64,000 bases of DNA, from contig ARWO01000032.1 of assembly GCA_000402075.1 (NCBI GenBank), positions 124,001 to 188,000 of the forward strand. The letters run 5' to 3'. The notes beneath the pieces are model-generated. The model was not told the DNA's origin, ran no database searches, and worked only from the letters and a program-made list of their open reading frames with translations. Shown one piece after another: positions 9,374-16,974 of the stretch. This stretch comes from Thaumarchaeota archaeon SCGC AAA007-O23. Its GTDB lineage: Archaea; Thermoproteota; Nitrososphaeria; Nitrososphaerales; Nitrosopumilaceae. Each line of letters starts with the position of its first letter. Positions within the stretch are counted from its first letter, which is position 1. The position numbers and the translations under genes were made by a program.

Positions 9374-9407
9374 ATTACTAATAGACACAAAATAATTTTG
9401 TTTATAA

Positions 9408-9722
9408 TCATTCAGACAATCTTTTTCTAATATATGGTAACTGTGCTCTAATAATTTCAAGAATATCTACACGTGTCAATTCATCAATCTCACAATTAAA
9501 TTTGCTTTTAAAAAATTCACGATATCTCTGATCTAAAACTGTGATTACAGATCCTTCAAAAAAACTGAGTTCATCTTCAGGATTGAAAACAATGGTTCTA
9601 ATATTATGATGGCCTAAAAAATCATAATAATCAATTAGGCTATCTAAATTGTTTAAATCATCCCTTACATCCTGGATAAAGGTTTGAAGTTCATCAGAAT
9701 CCATGTTTAATGTATTTAACAC
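9408..9722 (-). CDS. Hypothetical protein, 104 aa, divergent from ilvD
   Basis: A small acidic, mostly helical protein with no membrane segment and no domain I recognise. The frame opens at GTG 9722; an alternative ATG lies at 9704. The palindromic AT box at 9748-9757 is about 30 nt upstream of the GTG, which favours the longer form and suggests a shared bidirectional promoter with ilvD. Its C-terminal part (RVDILEIIRAQLPYIRKRLSE) is amphipathic. Confidence 0.65.
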   Translation of the reverse strand: MLNTLNMDSDELQTFIQDVRDDLNNLDSLIDYYDFLGHHNIRTIVFNPEDELSFFEGSVITVLDQRYREFFKSKFNCEIDELTRVDILEIIRAQLPYIRKRLSE

Positions 9723-9747
9723 TAGTTTATGAAATTTACATTTCTAG

Positions 9748-9757
9748 AATTTAAATT
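9748..9757. promoter_or_regulatory. Palindromic TATA element between divergent genes
   Basis: AATTTAAATT is a perfect palindrome lying about 30 nt from the GTG at 9722 (minus strand) and about 33 nt from the ATG at 9786 (plus strand). TBP could bind it in either direction and serve both the 104-aa gene and ilvD. Confidence 0.45.
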
Positions 9758-9785
9758 ATAGTAACGTGTGTTGAAGATGTTTAAA

Positions 9786-11471
9786 ATGGAAATATCAAGC
9801 AGAAATGTAGTAGAGGGAACATCAAGAGCTCCGCATAGAGCGATGTACAAAGCCATGGGCCTGACTGATGATGATCTTAGCAAGCCATTCATTGGTGTTT
9901 GCCATACAGGAAATGAAGCTACTCCTTGTAACATACATTTACCTGGACTTGCTCAGAAAGCAAAAGATGGTGTAAAGGATGCTGGTGCTACACCAAGAGA
10001 ATTTAGTACTATTGCAGTAAGCGATGGAATTGCGATGGGTCATGAAGGCATGAAATCATCGTTAGTTAGCAGAGAAGTCATTGCCGATTCAATTGAATTA
10101 ATGGTAAGGGCACACCAATATGATGCACTAGTTGGTATTGCTGGTTGTGACAAAAGTTTACCAGGTACTATGATGGCTATGGCAAGATTGAACATTCCTT
10201 CAGTTTTTGTTTACGGTGGAACAATTATGCCTGGAATGTTAGATGGAAAGGAACTAACAGTTGTTGATGTTTATGAAGCAGTTGGTTCGTATGATGCGGG
10301 AAAGATTTCACTAGAAGAATTAAAAAATATAGAAAATACTGCATGCCCTAATGCTGGATCTTGTGGTGGAATGTTTACAGCTAATACAATGGCATCAATT
10401 TCTGAGGCAATTGGTATTGCATTACCTGGAAGTGCAAGTCCACCAGCTGAAGATGACAGAAGGGAAAAGATAGTATATGAAACCGGTAAAGCATGCACGC
10501 AATTACTAGCACAAAACATCAAGCCGCGTGATATCTTAACATTTGAATCGTTTGAAAATGCCATTACAATGTTAAATGCTGTTGGTGGTTCAACTAATGG
10601 TATCTTACATTTACTTGCATTAGCAAATGAGGTTGGAATAAAATTAACATATGATGACTTTGAAAGAATAAGGAAAAAAACACCACACATAGCAGACATG
10701 AAACCAGGTGGTGATTATGTTATGAACAGTCTAGATAAAATAGGCGGGATACCACTGATAATGAAAAAATTATTAGATAATAATCTAATTCACGGTAACA
10801 CATTAACTGTCACTGGAAAAACAATCGAGGAAAATATTAAACAATATAAAATATCAAGCACTGCTGAGCAACAAATTGTAAGAGAAATTGAAAATCCGTT
10901 ACATGGAGTTGGAACTGCTGTAATACTGAAGGGAACTTTGGCTCCTGAAGGGGCTGTAATTAAAACCGCAGGTGTCGAAATGACAAAATTCACTGGTAAA
11001 GCGAGAGTATTTGATAGTGAAGAATCTGCATTTGATTCTGTTGCAAAAGGTGAAATCAATGAAGGAGATGTCTTAGTTATTAGATATGAAGGACCAAAGG
11101 GTGGTCCAGGAATGAGAGAAATGCTTGCAACAACTGCTGCAATTGTGGGACAAGGGTTGGGTAAGAAAGTCGCAATGATAACTGACGGCAGATTTTCTGG
11201 TGGAACACGTGGTTTCATGGTTGGGCATGTTGCCCCTGAAGCATTTGTTGGTGGACCAATCGCCCTCGTTAAAGATGATGATGAAATTAGCATCAATATT
11301 GAGGATAATAGCGTCAATCTACATGTATCAGAAAAGGAACTAGAGCAAAGAAGCAAGAAATGGATGATGCCCAAACCAAACTACAAGTCAGGTGCACTTG
11401 CCAAATATGCACTCCTAGTAGGTTCTGCAGCAAACGGCGCAATAACTGACCCAAGTAATTTCTTAAAATGA
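9786..11471 (+). CDS. ilvD: Dihydroxy-acid dehydratase
   Basis: Converts 2,3-dihydroxyisovalerate (and the isoleucine precursor) to the 2-keto acid in branched-chain amino acid synthesis. Start chosen at MEISSRNVVEG because conservation begins there; in-frame ATG 9777 and GTG 9768 are possible. The Fe-S cysteines are visible in GNEATPCN, GIAGCDKSLPGTMMAM and CPNAGSCGGMFTANTM, and the substrate motif TDGRFSGGTRGFMVGHVAPEA is near the C-terminus. At about 561 residues it is full length. Threonine ammonia-lyase elsewhere in the window feeds the same pathway. Confidence 0.96.
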   Translation: MEISSRNVVEGTSRAPHRAMYKAMGLTDDDLSKPFIGVCHTGNEATPCNIHLPGLAQKAKDGVKDAGATPREFSTIAVSDGIAMGHEGMKSSLVSREVIADSIELMVRAHQYDALVGIAGCDKSLPGTMMAMARLNIPSVFVYGGTIMPGMLDGKELTVVDVYEAVGSYDAGKISLEELKNIENTACPNAGSCGGMFTANTMASISEAIGIALPGSASPPAEDDRREKIVYETGKACTQLLAQNIKPRDILTFESFENAITMLNAVGGSTNGILHLLALANEVGIKLTYDDFERIRKKTPHIADMKPGGDYVMNSLDKIGGIPLIMKKLLDNNLIHGNTLTVTGKTIEENIKQYKISSTAEQQIVREIENPLHGVGTAVILKGTLAPEGAVIKTAGVEMTKFTGKARVFDSEESAFDSVAKGEINEGDVLVIRYEGPKGGPGMREMLATTAAIVGQGLGKKVAMITDGRFSGGTRGFMVGHVAPEAFVGGPIALVKDDDEISINIEDNSVNLHVSEKELEQRSKKWMMPKPNYKSGALAKYALLVGSAANGAITDPSNFLK

Positions 11472-11508
11472 CAGACTATATTCAGAAAAGATTTTCAAAG
11501 TATTAGTG

Positions 11509-11616
11509 TTATTTGCATTCTTTGTGATTCTCAAGTTTCCACTTGCCTGTTAATTGATGATATCCTTGATTCCAGCTTAAATCAGATGTACCACATCTAT
11601 GACACGTCTTACTCAC
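11509..11616 (-). CDS. 35-aa zinc-ribbon mini-protein
   Basis: Opens at GTG 11616 and encodes SKTCHRCGTSDLSWNQG, then YHQLTGKWKLENHKECK. The CxxCG knuckle plus the final His...Cys pair would complete one zinc site. Its pattern of a knuckle, a WKL strand and HKxCK looks like a genuine small fold rather than a chance ORF. A TATA-like TTTATTA (complement of 11640-11646) sits about 27 nt upstream and two dyads lie over it, which further supports expression. It converges on ilvD. The function is unknown. Confidence 0.6.
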   Translation of the reverse strand: MSKTCHRCGTSDLSWNQGYHQLTGKWKLENHKECK

Positions 11617-11625
11617 ATCCTATTA

Positions 11626-11641
11626 TAGGCACAATTGCCTA
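11626..11641. promoter_or_regulatory. Inverted repeat TAGGCA-N4-TGCCTA in a promoter
   Basis: A perfect 6-bp dyad with a 4-nt centre (CAAT), placed between the TATA-like box and the start of the 35-aa zinc-ribbon gene. This is where a repressor would block transcription initiation. It may also fold as a short hairpin. No known regulator is assigned. Confidence 0.45.
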
Positions 11642-11645
11642 ATAA

Positions 11646-11658
11646 ATGTACCGTACAT
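11646..11658. promoter_or_regulatory. Inverted repeat ATGTAC-C-GTACAT upstream of the zinc-ribbon gene
   Basis: A perfect 6-bp dyad with a single central base, overlapping the upstream edge of the TATA/BRE region. The core TACCGTA recurs 3 nt further on (11659-11665), so two half-sites may be in tandem. It is a candidate operator. Confidence 0.45.
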
Positions 11659-11703
11659 TACCGTAATATTGTTAAATTAGTCTAGTTGTTGATTCAGATT
11701 AGA

Positions 11704-11802
11704 TTATTTCTTAATAATATCCGAAATTTTCAACGCTGCCTTAAGACCAATTATCTGTGAATGTATGGCTATTTTTTGCATTCCAATTCCTATTGAACTC
11801 AT
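11704..11802 (-). CDS. Possible 32-aa mini-protein in the ilvD-trp spacer
   Basis: ATG-initiated frame encoding SSIGIGMQKIAIHSQIIGLK followed by AALKISDIIKK. The composition (Ile/Lys-rich, amphipathic, few rare residues) is protein-like, and an in-frame stop lies 21 nt upstream of the ATG. I see no convincing promoter and no recognisable family, so this is a weak call. It could instead be the leftover end of a decayed gene. Confidence 0.3.
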   Translation of the reverse strand: MSSIGIGMQKIAIHSQIIGLKAALKISDIIKK

Positions 11803-11915
11803 ACAATTAATGCGAGAAATAGATCAAAGAGGTGATCGATTGATTTTCATTGATTAATTGCTAAATTTGTATTTTGCATTGAATTATACAGTTTATGCTT
11901 GTTTTTTAAACTTAG

Positions 11916-11978
11916 AAACCCATTTTTTATATTAAAAAACCCCAATTTAACACTCAAAAACCCATATTTTATCATGAA
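11916..11978. repeat. Three 21-bp phased repeats upstream of the trp operon
   Basis: Three consecutive units begin AAACCC at 11916, 11937 and 11958, exactly 21 bp apart (two helical turns), each followed by an A/T-rich tail with a TTTA core. They end about 25 bp before the trpE TATA box. Exact helical phasing suggests binding sites for a regulator on one DNA face. The sequence between 11803 and 11915 is otherwise AT-rich with nothing I can identify. Confidence 0.5.
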
Positions 11979-12001
11979 TTTTGCTAATACCAAAATCATG
12001 G

Positions 12002-12009
12002 TTTAAATA
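12002..12009 (+). promoter_or_regulatory. TATA box of the trp operon
   Basis: TTTAAATA centred 27 nt before position 12032, where an ATG occurs, and about 30 nt before the in-frame GTG of trpE at 12036. The placement predicts a transcript with essentially no leader. Confidence 0.5.
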
Positions 12010-12035
12010 CAGTTCAATTTTGTTCAATTCCATGG

Positions 12036-13391
12036 GTGGACATATTTGGACACACTTGCATTCCTAGGATTATTTCTCTAGATTATACTGGCACGCAATT
12101 TGAAATTTATAATAAGATATCACGAAATTATGAATATTCTTTTCTATTCGAATCTTTAACAGGTCCAGAAGAACTCTCAGAAACCTCGATTATGGGCTTT
12201 GACCCAGAATTTGTCGTAAAGGGATACTATGACAAGGTCACAATACAGAGCAGAGATGGCTCAATTGAAACAATTGATACAGATGAGCCACTTGTAGTAA
12301 TAAAAAATTTAGTCAAAAAAACAGATGATCAAACGTATCGCTATCTTGGTGGTGCTGTAGGTGTAATTAATTACGATGCAATAAGATTGTGGGAAAAAAT
12401 TCCAAAACGCCACAATACAATGGAACCTATAATGGAATTTGGAATTTACAACGACGGCATATTGTTTGATAACAAACAAAAAAAATCTCTATATTTCTAT
12501 TATGAAAAAAATAGGATAGACGAAATAAAAACATCTGAACCAATTTTTGACGATTTCAAAATGTCAAAAATTTCAACAAATTTGGATAAGGATGAATTTT
12601 CTAAACTAGTTGAAAAGGCAAAAAAATACATCTACGATGGAGATATCTTTCAGGTAGTATTGTCAAGAAAGTTTTCATTTGAAGCACATGGTGATTATCT
12701 AAAAGTTTACGAAAAACTTCGGTCACTAAACCCATCACCATATCTATACCATCTAAAAATGGGTAAAAAAATAACAATTGGATCTAGTCCTGAAATGCTT
12801 TTACGTGTTACGAATGAGCAAGTTGAAACATTTCCAATAGCTGGAACAAGAAAAATTTCAAATGATGAGATAAAAAACGAGAAATTACGACAAGAATTAG
12901 TTAGTGATGAAAAAGAATTAGCAGAGCATACAATGCTTGTAGATCTTGGACGTAATGATATTGGAAAAGTGTGTGATTACGGAACAGTTCATGTCAATAA
13001 ACTCATGGAAGTAAAAAAATTTAGCCATGTTCAACACATGGTAACACATGTTGTTGGAAAACTAAATAAAAATTATGATATGTATGACGCGTTTAAGGCA
13101 GTTTTTCCAGCTGGTACTGTTTCGGGTGCACCAAAAGTTAGAGCGATGGAAATAATTGATGAGCTAGAACCGGAATCAAGGGATCCATACGCTGGTGCAG
13201 TTGGGTACTTTTCATTTAATGGATGCTGTGATTTTGCAATAGCAATTAGAAGTATCTTTGCAGATGATAAACATGGTTTTGTACAAGCAGGTGCAGGAAT
13301 TGTATTTGATTCAATTTCAGATAATGAACTTAAGGAAACAGAGCATAAGGCAAATGCAATGATAACTGCTTTAATGGAGGCATCAAAATGA
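12036..13391 (+). CDS. trpE: Anthranilate synthase component I
   Basis: Makes anthranilate from chorismate with ammonia supplied by TrpG. The N-terminal part has the family's FLFESLTGPEELSE and a LGGAVGVINYDA segment. The chorismate-binding core includes GDIFQVVLSRKF, SPEMLLRV, FPIAGTRKISND, LVDLGRNDIGKVCDYG, FPAGTVSGAPKVRAMEIIDELE and the final AGAGIVFDS...ETEHKANA. About 451 residues, normal. The only in-frame start is GTG 12036; an ATG 4 nt earlier is out of frame. It is the first gene of a tightly overlapping trpEGDCBA operon. Confidence 0.95.
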   Translation: MDIFGHTCIPRIISLDYTGTQFEIYNKISRNYEYSFLFESLTGPEELSETSIMGFDPEFVVKGYYDKVTIQSRDGSIETIDTDEPLVVIKNLVKKTDDQTYRYLGGAVGVINYDAIRLWEKIPKRHNTMEPIMEFGIYNDGILFDNKQKKSLYFYYEKNRIDEIKTSEPIFDDFKMSKISTNLDKDEFSKLVEKAKKYIYDGDIFQVVLSRKFSFEAHGDYLKVYEKLRSLNPSPYLYHLKMGKKITIGSSPEMLLRVTNEQVETFPIAGTRKISNDEIKNEKLRQELVSDEKELAEHTMLVDLGRNDIGKVCDYGTVHVNKLMEVKKFSHVQHMVTHVVGKLNKNYDMYDAFKAVFPAGTVSGAPKVRAMEIIDELEPESRDPYAGAVGYFSFNGCCDFAIAIRSIFADDKHGFVQAGAGIVFDSISDNELKETEHKANAMITALMEASK

Positions 13392-13978
13392 AGTTTTTAA
13401 TTATAGATAATTATGATTCATTTGTTTATAACATTGCACAAAGATTAGGAGAATTGGGAATAAGTTCTGACGTTATAAGAAATGACCAAATTACAATTGA
13501 CGAAATAAGGAAAAGAGATTATAACGCAATAATCATTTCACCAGGACCAGGAACTCCAGAAGATAAAAAATATTTTGGCGTATGTAAGGATGTAATAATG
13601 GAACTTGGAAGCACAACACCAATCTTGGGAGTTTGCTTGGGCCATCAGGGAATTATTGCTTGCTTTGGTGGCAAGGTTGTAAATGCAGGAAATGTTAGAC
13701 ATGGAAAGACTAGTCTGATCAAACACTATGATGATTCACTTTTTAATGGAGTGAAAAACCCGTTTAGAGCCACACGTTACCATTCACTAGTTGGTGATAA
13801 AACAATAATTCCAGATTCATTGAAAATTACCGCAGTAGCTGAAGATGATGGAGAGATTATGGGTGTAAGCCATAAGAAATATTTTATTGAGGGTGTACAA
13901 TTTCATCCAGAATCAATAATGACAGACGAAGGCAAAAAAATTCTAAAAAATTTCATCATGAGGGTTAAAAATGATTAA
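13388..13978 (+). CDS. trpG: Anthranilate synthase component II, glutamine amidotransferase
   Basis: A class I glutaminase of 196 residues that delivers ammonia to TrpE. It begins FLIIDNYDSFVYNIAQ and carries ISPGPGTPED. The nucleophile Cys lies in LGVCLGHQGI (about residue 79), and the His-Glu pair is in GVQFHPESI near residue 172. It overlaps trpE by 4 nt (ATGA), consistent with coupled translation of the two subunits. No fusion to other domains. Confidence 0.95.
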   Translation: MKFLIIDNYDSFVYNIAQRLGELGISSDVIRNDQITIDEIRKRDYNAIIISPGPGTPEDKKYFGVCKDVIMELGSTTPILGVCLGHQGIIACFGGKVVNAGNVRHGKTSLIKHYDDSLFNGVKNPFRATRYHSLVGDKTIIPDSLKITAVAEDDGEIMGVSHKKYFIEGVQFHPESIMTDEGKKILKNFIMRVKND

Positions 13979-15017
13979 AGAATTAGCAGAGCAACTTTCC
14001 CACGGAAATAACCTAACAACTGATCAAATGATTAACGTGATGGATGAAATACTCACCGGAACACAAAACGATGAAGATATAGCAGAATTTTTAAAAAATT
14101 TGACGGAAAAAGGTGAATCTGACGATGAACTTTTGGCTATGCTAAACAAAATGGAAGAATTTGCATTACACATATCCCCAAATTGCCAAGGCAAAATTAT
14201 TGATGTGTGTGGTACAGGTGGTGATAAATTAAAAACATTCAACATCTCAACTGCCGCTTCTTTTGTAATTGCTGGGGCTGGTGGAAATGTTGCTAAACAT
14301 GGTAACCGTTCAATATCAGGCGTATCAGGAAGTGCGGATATTTTTGAATATTTTGGATTTGATTTGAATTCGGAACCAAGCAAAGTAAATGAAATAATAG
14401 AAAAATTTGGCATAGGTTTCATGTTTGCGCAAAAATTTCATCCCGCAATGAAAAATGTTGCAAACGCTAGAAAGGTTGTTGGCGGTAGAACTGCATTTAA
14501 TCTTCTTGGACCATTAACCAATCCAGCAATGGTGAAAAATCAGCTAATTGGTGTTTTTTCAGATGACTATCAAGAAAGAATTGTAAAAATTTTACAAAGA
14601 AAAAATGCGGAAACAATTATGACAGTTAGATCAGATGATGGAATGGATGAGTTATCAACCACATCCAAAAACAAAATTTGTTTACTAAAAAATAACATCA
14701 TTACAAACATGGTTATTGACCCTCAAGATGTTGGTTTGCAAAGAGGTAACATTTCTGATATTCAAATAAACACAAAGGAAGATGCGATAAAGTCATTTGT
14801 AGATGTGTTAAATGATACAGCAAATAAAACAAAAATTGAGATAACCGCATTAAACGCAGCTGGCGGATTAATTGTATCAGATATTGCTAATAGTTTTGAT
14901 GAAGCAGTTGAACTAGCGTTGGATACAATTCATAGTGGTAAAGCATTTGATAAACTCAAAAACTTTGTAAAAAATTGTGGTGACATGGAAAAATTAGAGG
15001 AGGTTGAAAGATCATAG
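13971..15017 (+). CDS. trpD: Anthranilate phosphoribosyltransferase
   Basis: Attaches phosphoribose from PRPP to anthranilate. The PRPP-binding VCGTGGDKLKTFNISTAASFV (around residues 80-100), KHGNRSISGVSGSADIFE and the FNLLGPLTNPA segment are hallmarks of the family, and 348 residues is the usual size. It overlaps trpG by 8 nt. The 3' end contains AGAGGAGGTTGA, which doubles as the ribosome-binding site for trpC. Confidence 0.95.
   Translation: MIKELAEQLSHGNNLTTDQMINVMDEILTGTQNDEDIAEFLKNLTEKGESDDELLAMLNKMEEFALHISPNCQGKIIDVCGTGGDKLKTFNISTAASFVIAGAGGNVAKHGNRSISGVSGSADIFEYFGFDLNSEPSKVNEIIEKFGIGFMFAQKFHPAMKNVANARKVVGGRTAFNLLGPLTNPAMVKNQLIGVFSDDYQERIVKILQRKNAETIMTVRSDDGMDELSTTSKNKICLLKNNIITNMVIDPQDVGLQRGNISDIQINTKEDAIKSFVDVLNDTANKTKIEITALNAAGGLIVSDIANSFDEAVELALDTIHSGKAFDKLKNFVKNCGDMEKLEEVERS
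14995..15004 (+). promoter_or_regulatory. Strong Shine-Dalgarno site for trpC inside trpD
   Basis: The sequence GAGGAGGTTG lies within the last codons of trpD, about 6 nt before the ATC at 15011. It matches the archaeal 16S 3' end well. In a genome where many starts are leaderless, a site this strong marks an internal operon start and picks out ATC 15011. Confidence 0.6.
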
Positions 15018-15787
15018 AAAATATACTACAAAAATTAGTTGAAAATTCACAAAATGCAATTGATGATGGCATTTATGATATTATTGAAACATTACCTAAA
15101 TCAGAAATTGATTTACAGGAATCAATAAAGAGTAATAGTCATGCATCTCTTATTACCGAAATAAAATTTTCATCACCTGCTGAAGGTGATATAAGGCAAA
15201 TTTCTGACCCAATACAAATAGCAAAATCTATGATATCTGGTGGTGCACAGGCGCTTTCAATTTTAACACAGCCATATCTATTCAATGGTTCACCAGAATA
15301 TTTTATCAAAATCAGAAAAAACGTGAAAATTCCATTATTAATGAAAGACATCATGATTGATAAAATACAGATAGATGCGGCAAAAAAAATGGGTGCAGAC
15401 TATTTTTTGCTTATTCAGGGATTATTTGATAACGGGTTTGTCAGTGATATTGACAAACTGATTGATTACGGTCATGAAAAAGATCTGAAAATTTTAGTAG
15501 AGGCGCACACAAAGACAGAATTTGAAAATGCATTAAAAACTGATGCAGACATTATTGGAATCAATAATAGAAACTTAGATACTCTTGAAATTAATCTTGA
15601 AACCACAAAGCAACTTTTAGAAAATTTCCAGAAATCTAAAATAATATTATCCGAAAGTGGAATCAAGTCAGCAGAAGATGTAAAATTTTTACATGATTGT
15701 GGTGCAGATGCATTTCTTATAGGTACAAGTATAATGAAAAGCTCAGATATACAAAAGAGAGTGTCAGAATTGGTGAATGCAATATGA
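15011..15787 (+). CDS. trpC: Indole-3-glycerol phosphate synthase with an apparent AUC start
   Basis: A (beta/alpha)8 enzyme that closes the indole ring. The catalytic Lys is in SLITEIKFSSPA, the second Lys in PLLMKDIMID, and IGINNRNLDTLEINLE and LSESGI complete the signature. The first ATG in frame (15230) lies beyond the catalytic EIKFSSP, so the start must be upstream. The only candidates before the in-frame TGA at 15005 are ATC 15011 and ATA 15014; ATC is correctly spaced from a strong Shine-Dalgarno site and gives the expected ~258 residues. The stop overlaps trpB as ATGA. Confidence 0.9.
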   Translation: MIENILQKLVENSQNAIDDGIYDIIETLPKSEIDLQESIKSNSHASLITEIKFSSPAEGDIRQISDPIQIAKSMISGGAQALSILTQPYLFNGSPEYFIKIRKNVKIPLLMKDIMIDKIQIDAAKKMGADYFLLIQGLFDNGFVSDIDKLIDYGHEKDLKILVEAHTKTEFENALKTDADIIGINNRNLDTLEINLETTKQLLENFQKSKIILSESGIKSAEDVKFLHDCGADAFLIGTSIMKSSDIQKRVSELVNAI

Positions 15788-16974
15788 AAATAGGAATGCC
15801 AAAAGATGGAAGGTTTGGAGATTTTGGAGGAAAATACATTCCGGAAACACTAGTTCCAGCTGTTGAAGAGCTTGAAGAAAATTATCAAAAAATTAAAAAT
15901 GACAAAAGCTTCCAAAACGAACTTGACTATTACTTAAAAAATTACGCTGGAAGACCAACTCCACTTTATTTTGCAGAAAATCTAACAAAATCTGTCGGTG
16001 GTGCAAAAATCTACCTCAAGCGAGAGGATTTACTACATGGAGGAGCACATAAAATTAACAATACACTTGGTCAGGCTTTACTTGCAAAAAAAATGAAGAA
16101 GAAACGAATCATTGCGGAAACTGGTGCGGGACAACATGGCGTTGCAACAGCAATGGCTTGCTCCTGCTTAGGGTTATCATCAGAGGTTTACATGGGATAC
16201 AAGGACACAGTCAGACAGCAGCAAAATGTTTTCAGAATGGATTTGCTCGGGTGTAAAGTGTATCCTGTAAAATCAGGTTCACAGACTCTTAAAGATGCAA
16301 TTAATGAAGCAATTCGTGACTGGATAACTAATGTTGATACAACGTACTATCTGCTTGGTTCTGCTGTGGGTCCACACCCATATCCTGTGATGGTACGTGA
16401 CTTTCAATCCGTAATTGGAAAGGAAATAAAAAAACAGATGAAAAATGTTCCTGACACGGTAATTGCGTGCGTTGGTGGTGGTTCAAATGCAATCGGTACA
16501 TTTTATCCAATGATTGATGATGGTGTGGAGATGATTGGTGTCGAAGCTGCAGGAAAAGGATTGAAGACAGGCATGCATTCTGCCACACTCAATGCGGGAA
16601 AAAAAGGTGTACTACATGGTATGATGACTTACCTATTACAGGACAATGATGGACAAATTAAGGAAACGCACAGCATTTCAGCGGGACTGGATTATCCAGG
16701 AGTTGGCCCAGAGCATGCATTCTTGAAGGATGCAGGTAACGTGAAATACAAAAGCGCGACAGACAACGAAGTGATTAATGCATTTTTGACACTGACAAAA
16801 ACCGAGGGCATCATCCCTGCACTAGAATCTGCTCATGCAATTTCACATGCAATTAAAATCGCTAAGACTAGATCAAAATCTGATTCAATAGTAGTTACAT
16901 TGTCTGGACGTGGGGACAAGGACATTGACATCGTAAAACAATATCTAAGGAAAAATGTCAAAAATTCAAGATAA
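15784..16974 (+). CDS. trpB: Tryptophan synthase beta chain
   Basis: Condenses indole and serine with PLP. Start set at ATG 15784, which overlaps the trpC stop (ATGA) and gives the standard N-terminus followed by GRFGDFGGKYIPETLVPAVE. The PLP lysine is in GGAHKINNTLGQ (near residue 85), and the phosphate loop is GGGSNAIG. The serine/indole site ETGAGQHGVATAMA is intact, and HSISAGLDYPGVGPEH is typical of TrpB1. About 396 residues, normal. It overlaps trpA by 20 nt. Confidence 0.96.
   Translation: MKIGMPKDGRFGDFGGKYIPETLVPAVEELEENYQKIKNDKSFQNELDYYLKNYAGRPTPLYFAENLTKSVGGAKIYLKREDLLHGGAHKINNTLGQALLAKKMKKKRIIAETGAGQHGVATAMACSCLGLSSEVYMGYKDTVRQQQNVFRMDLLGCKVYPVKSGSQTLKDAINEAIRDWITNVDTTYYLLGSAVGPHPYPVMVRDFQSVIGKEIKKQMKNVPDTVIACVGGGSNAIGTFYPMIDDGVEMIGVEAAGKGLKTGMHSATLNAGKKGVLHGMMTYLLQDNDGQIKETHSISAGLDYPGVGPEHAFLKDAGNVKYKSATDNEVINAFLTLTKTEGIIPALESAHAISHAIKIAKTRSKSDSIVVTLSGRGDKDIDIVKQYLRKNVKNSR

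Noticed and set aside
10790..11374. A 194-codon open frame antisense to ilvD
   Set aside because: It is a shadow of a strongly conserved coding region, with no promoter or family signature.
11916..11978. CRISPR-like array
   Set aside because: Only three short units with 21-bp period and no unique spacers; better explained as phased regulator sites.
15230..15787. trpC starting at ATG 15230
   Set aside because: This start would remove the catalytic EIKFSSP segment, so the enzyme could not work.
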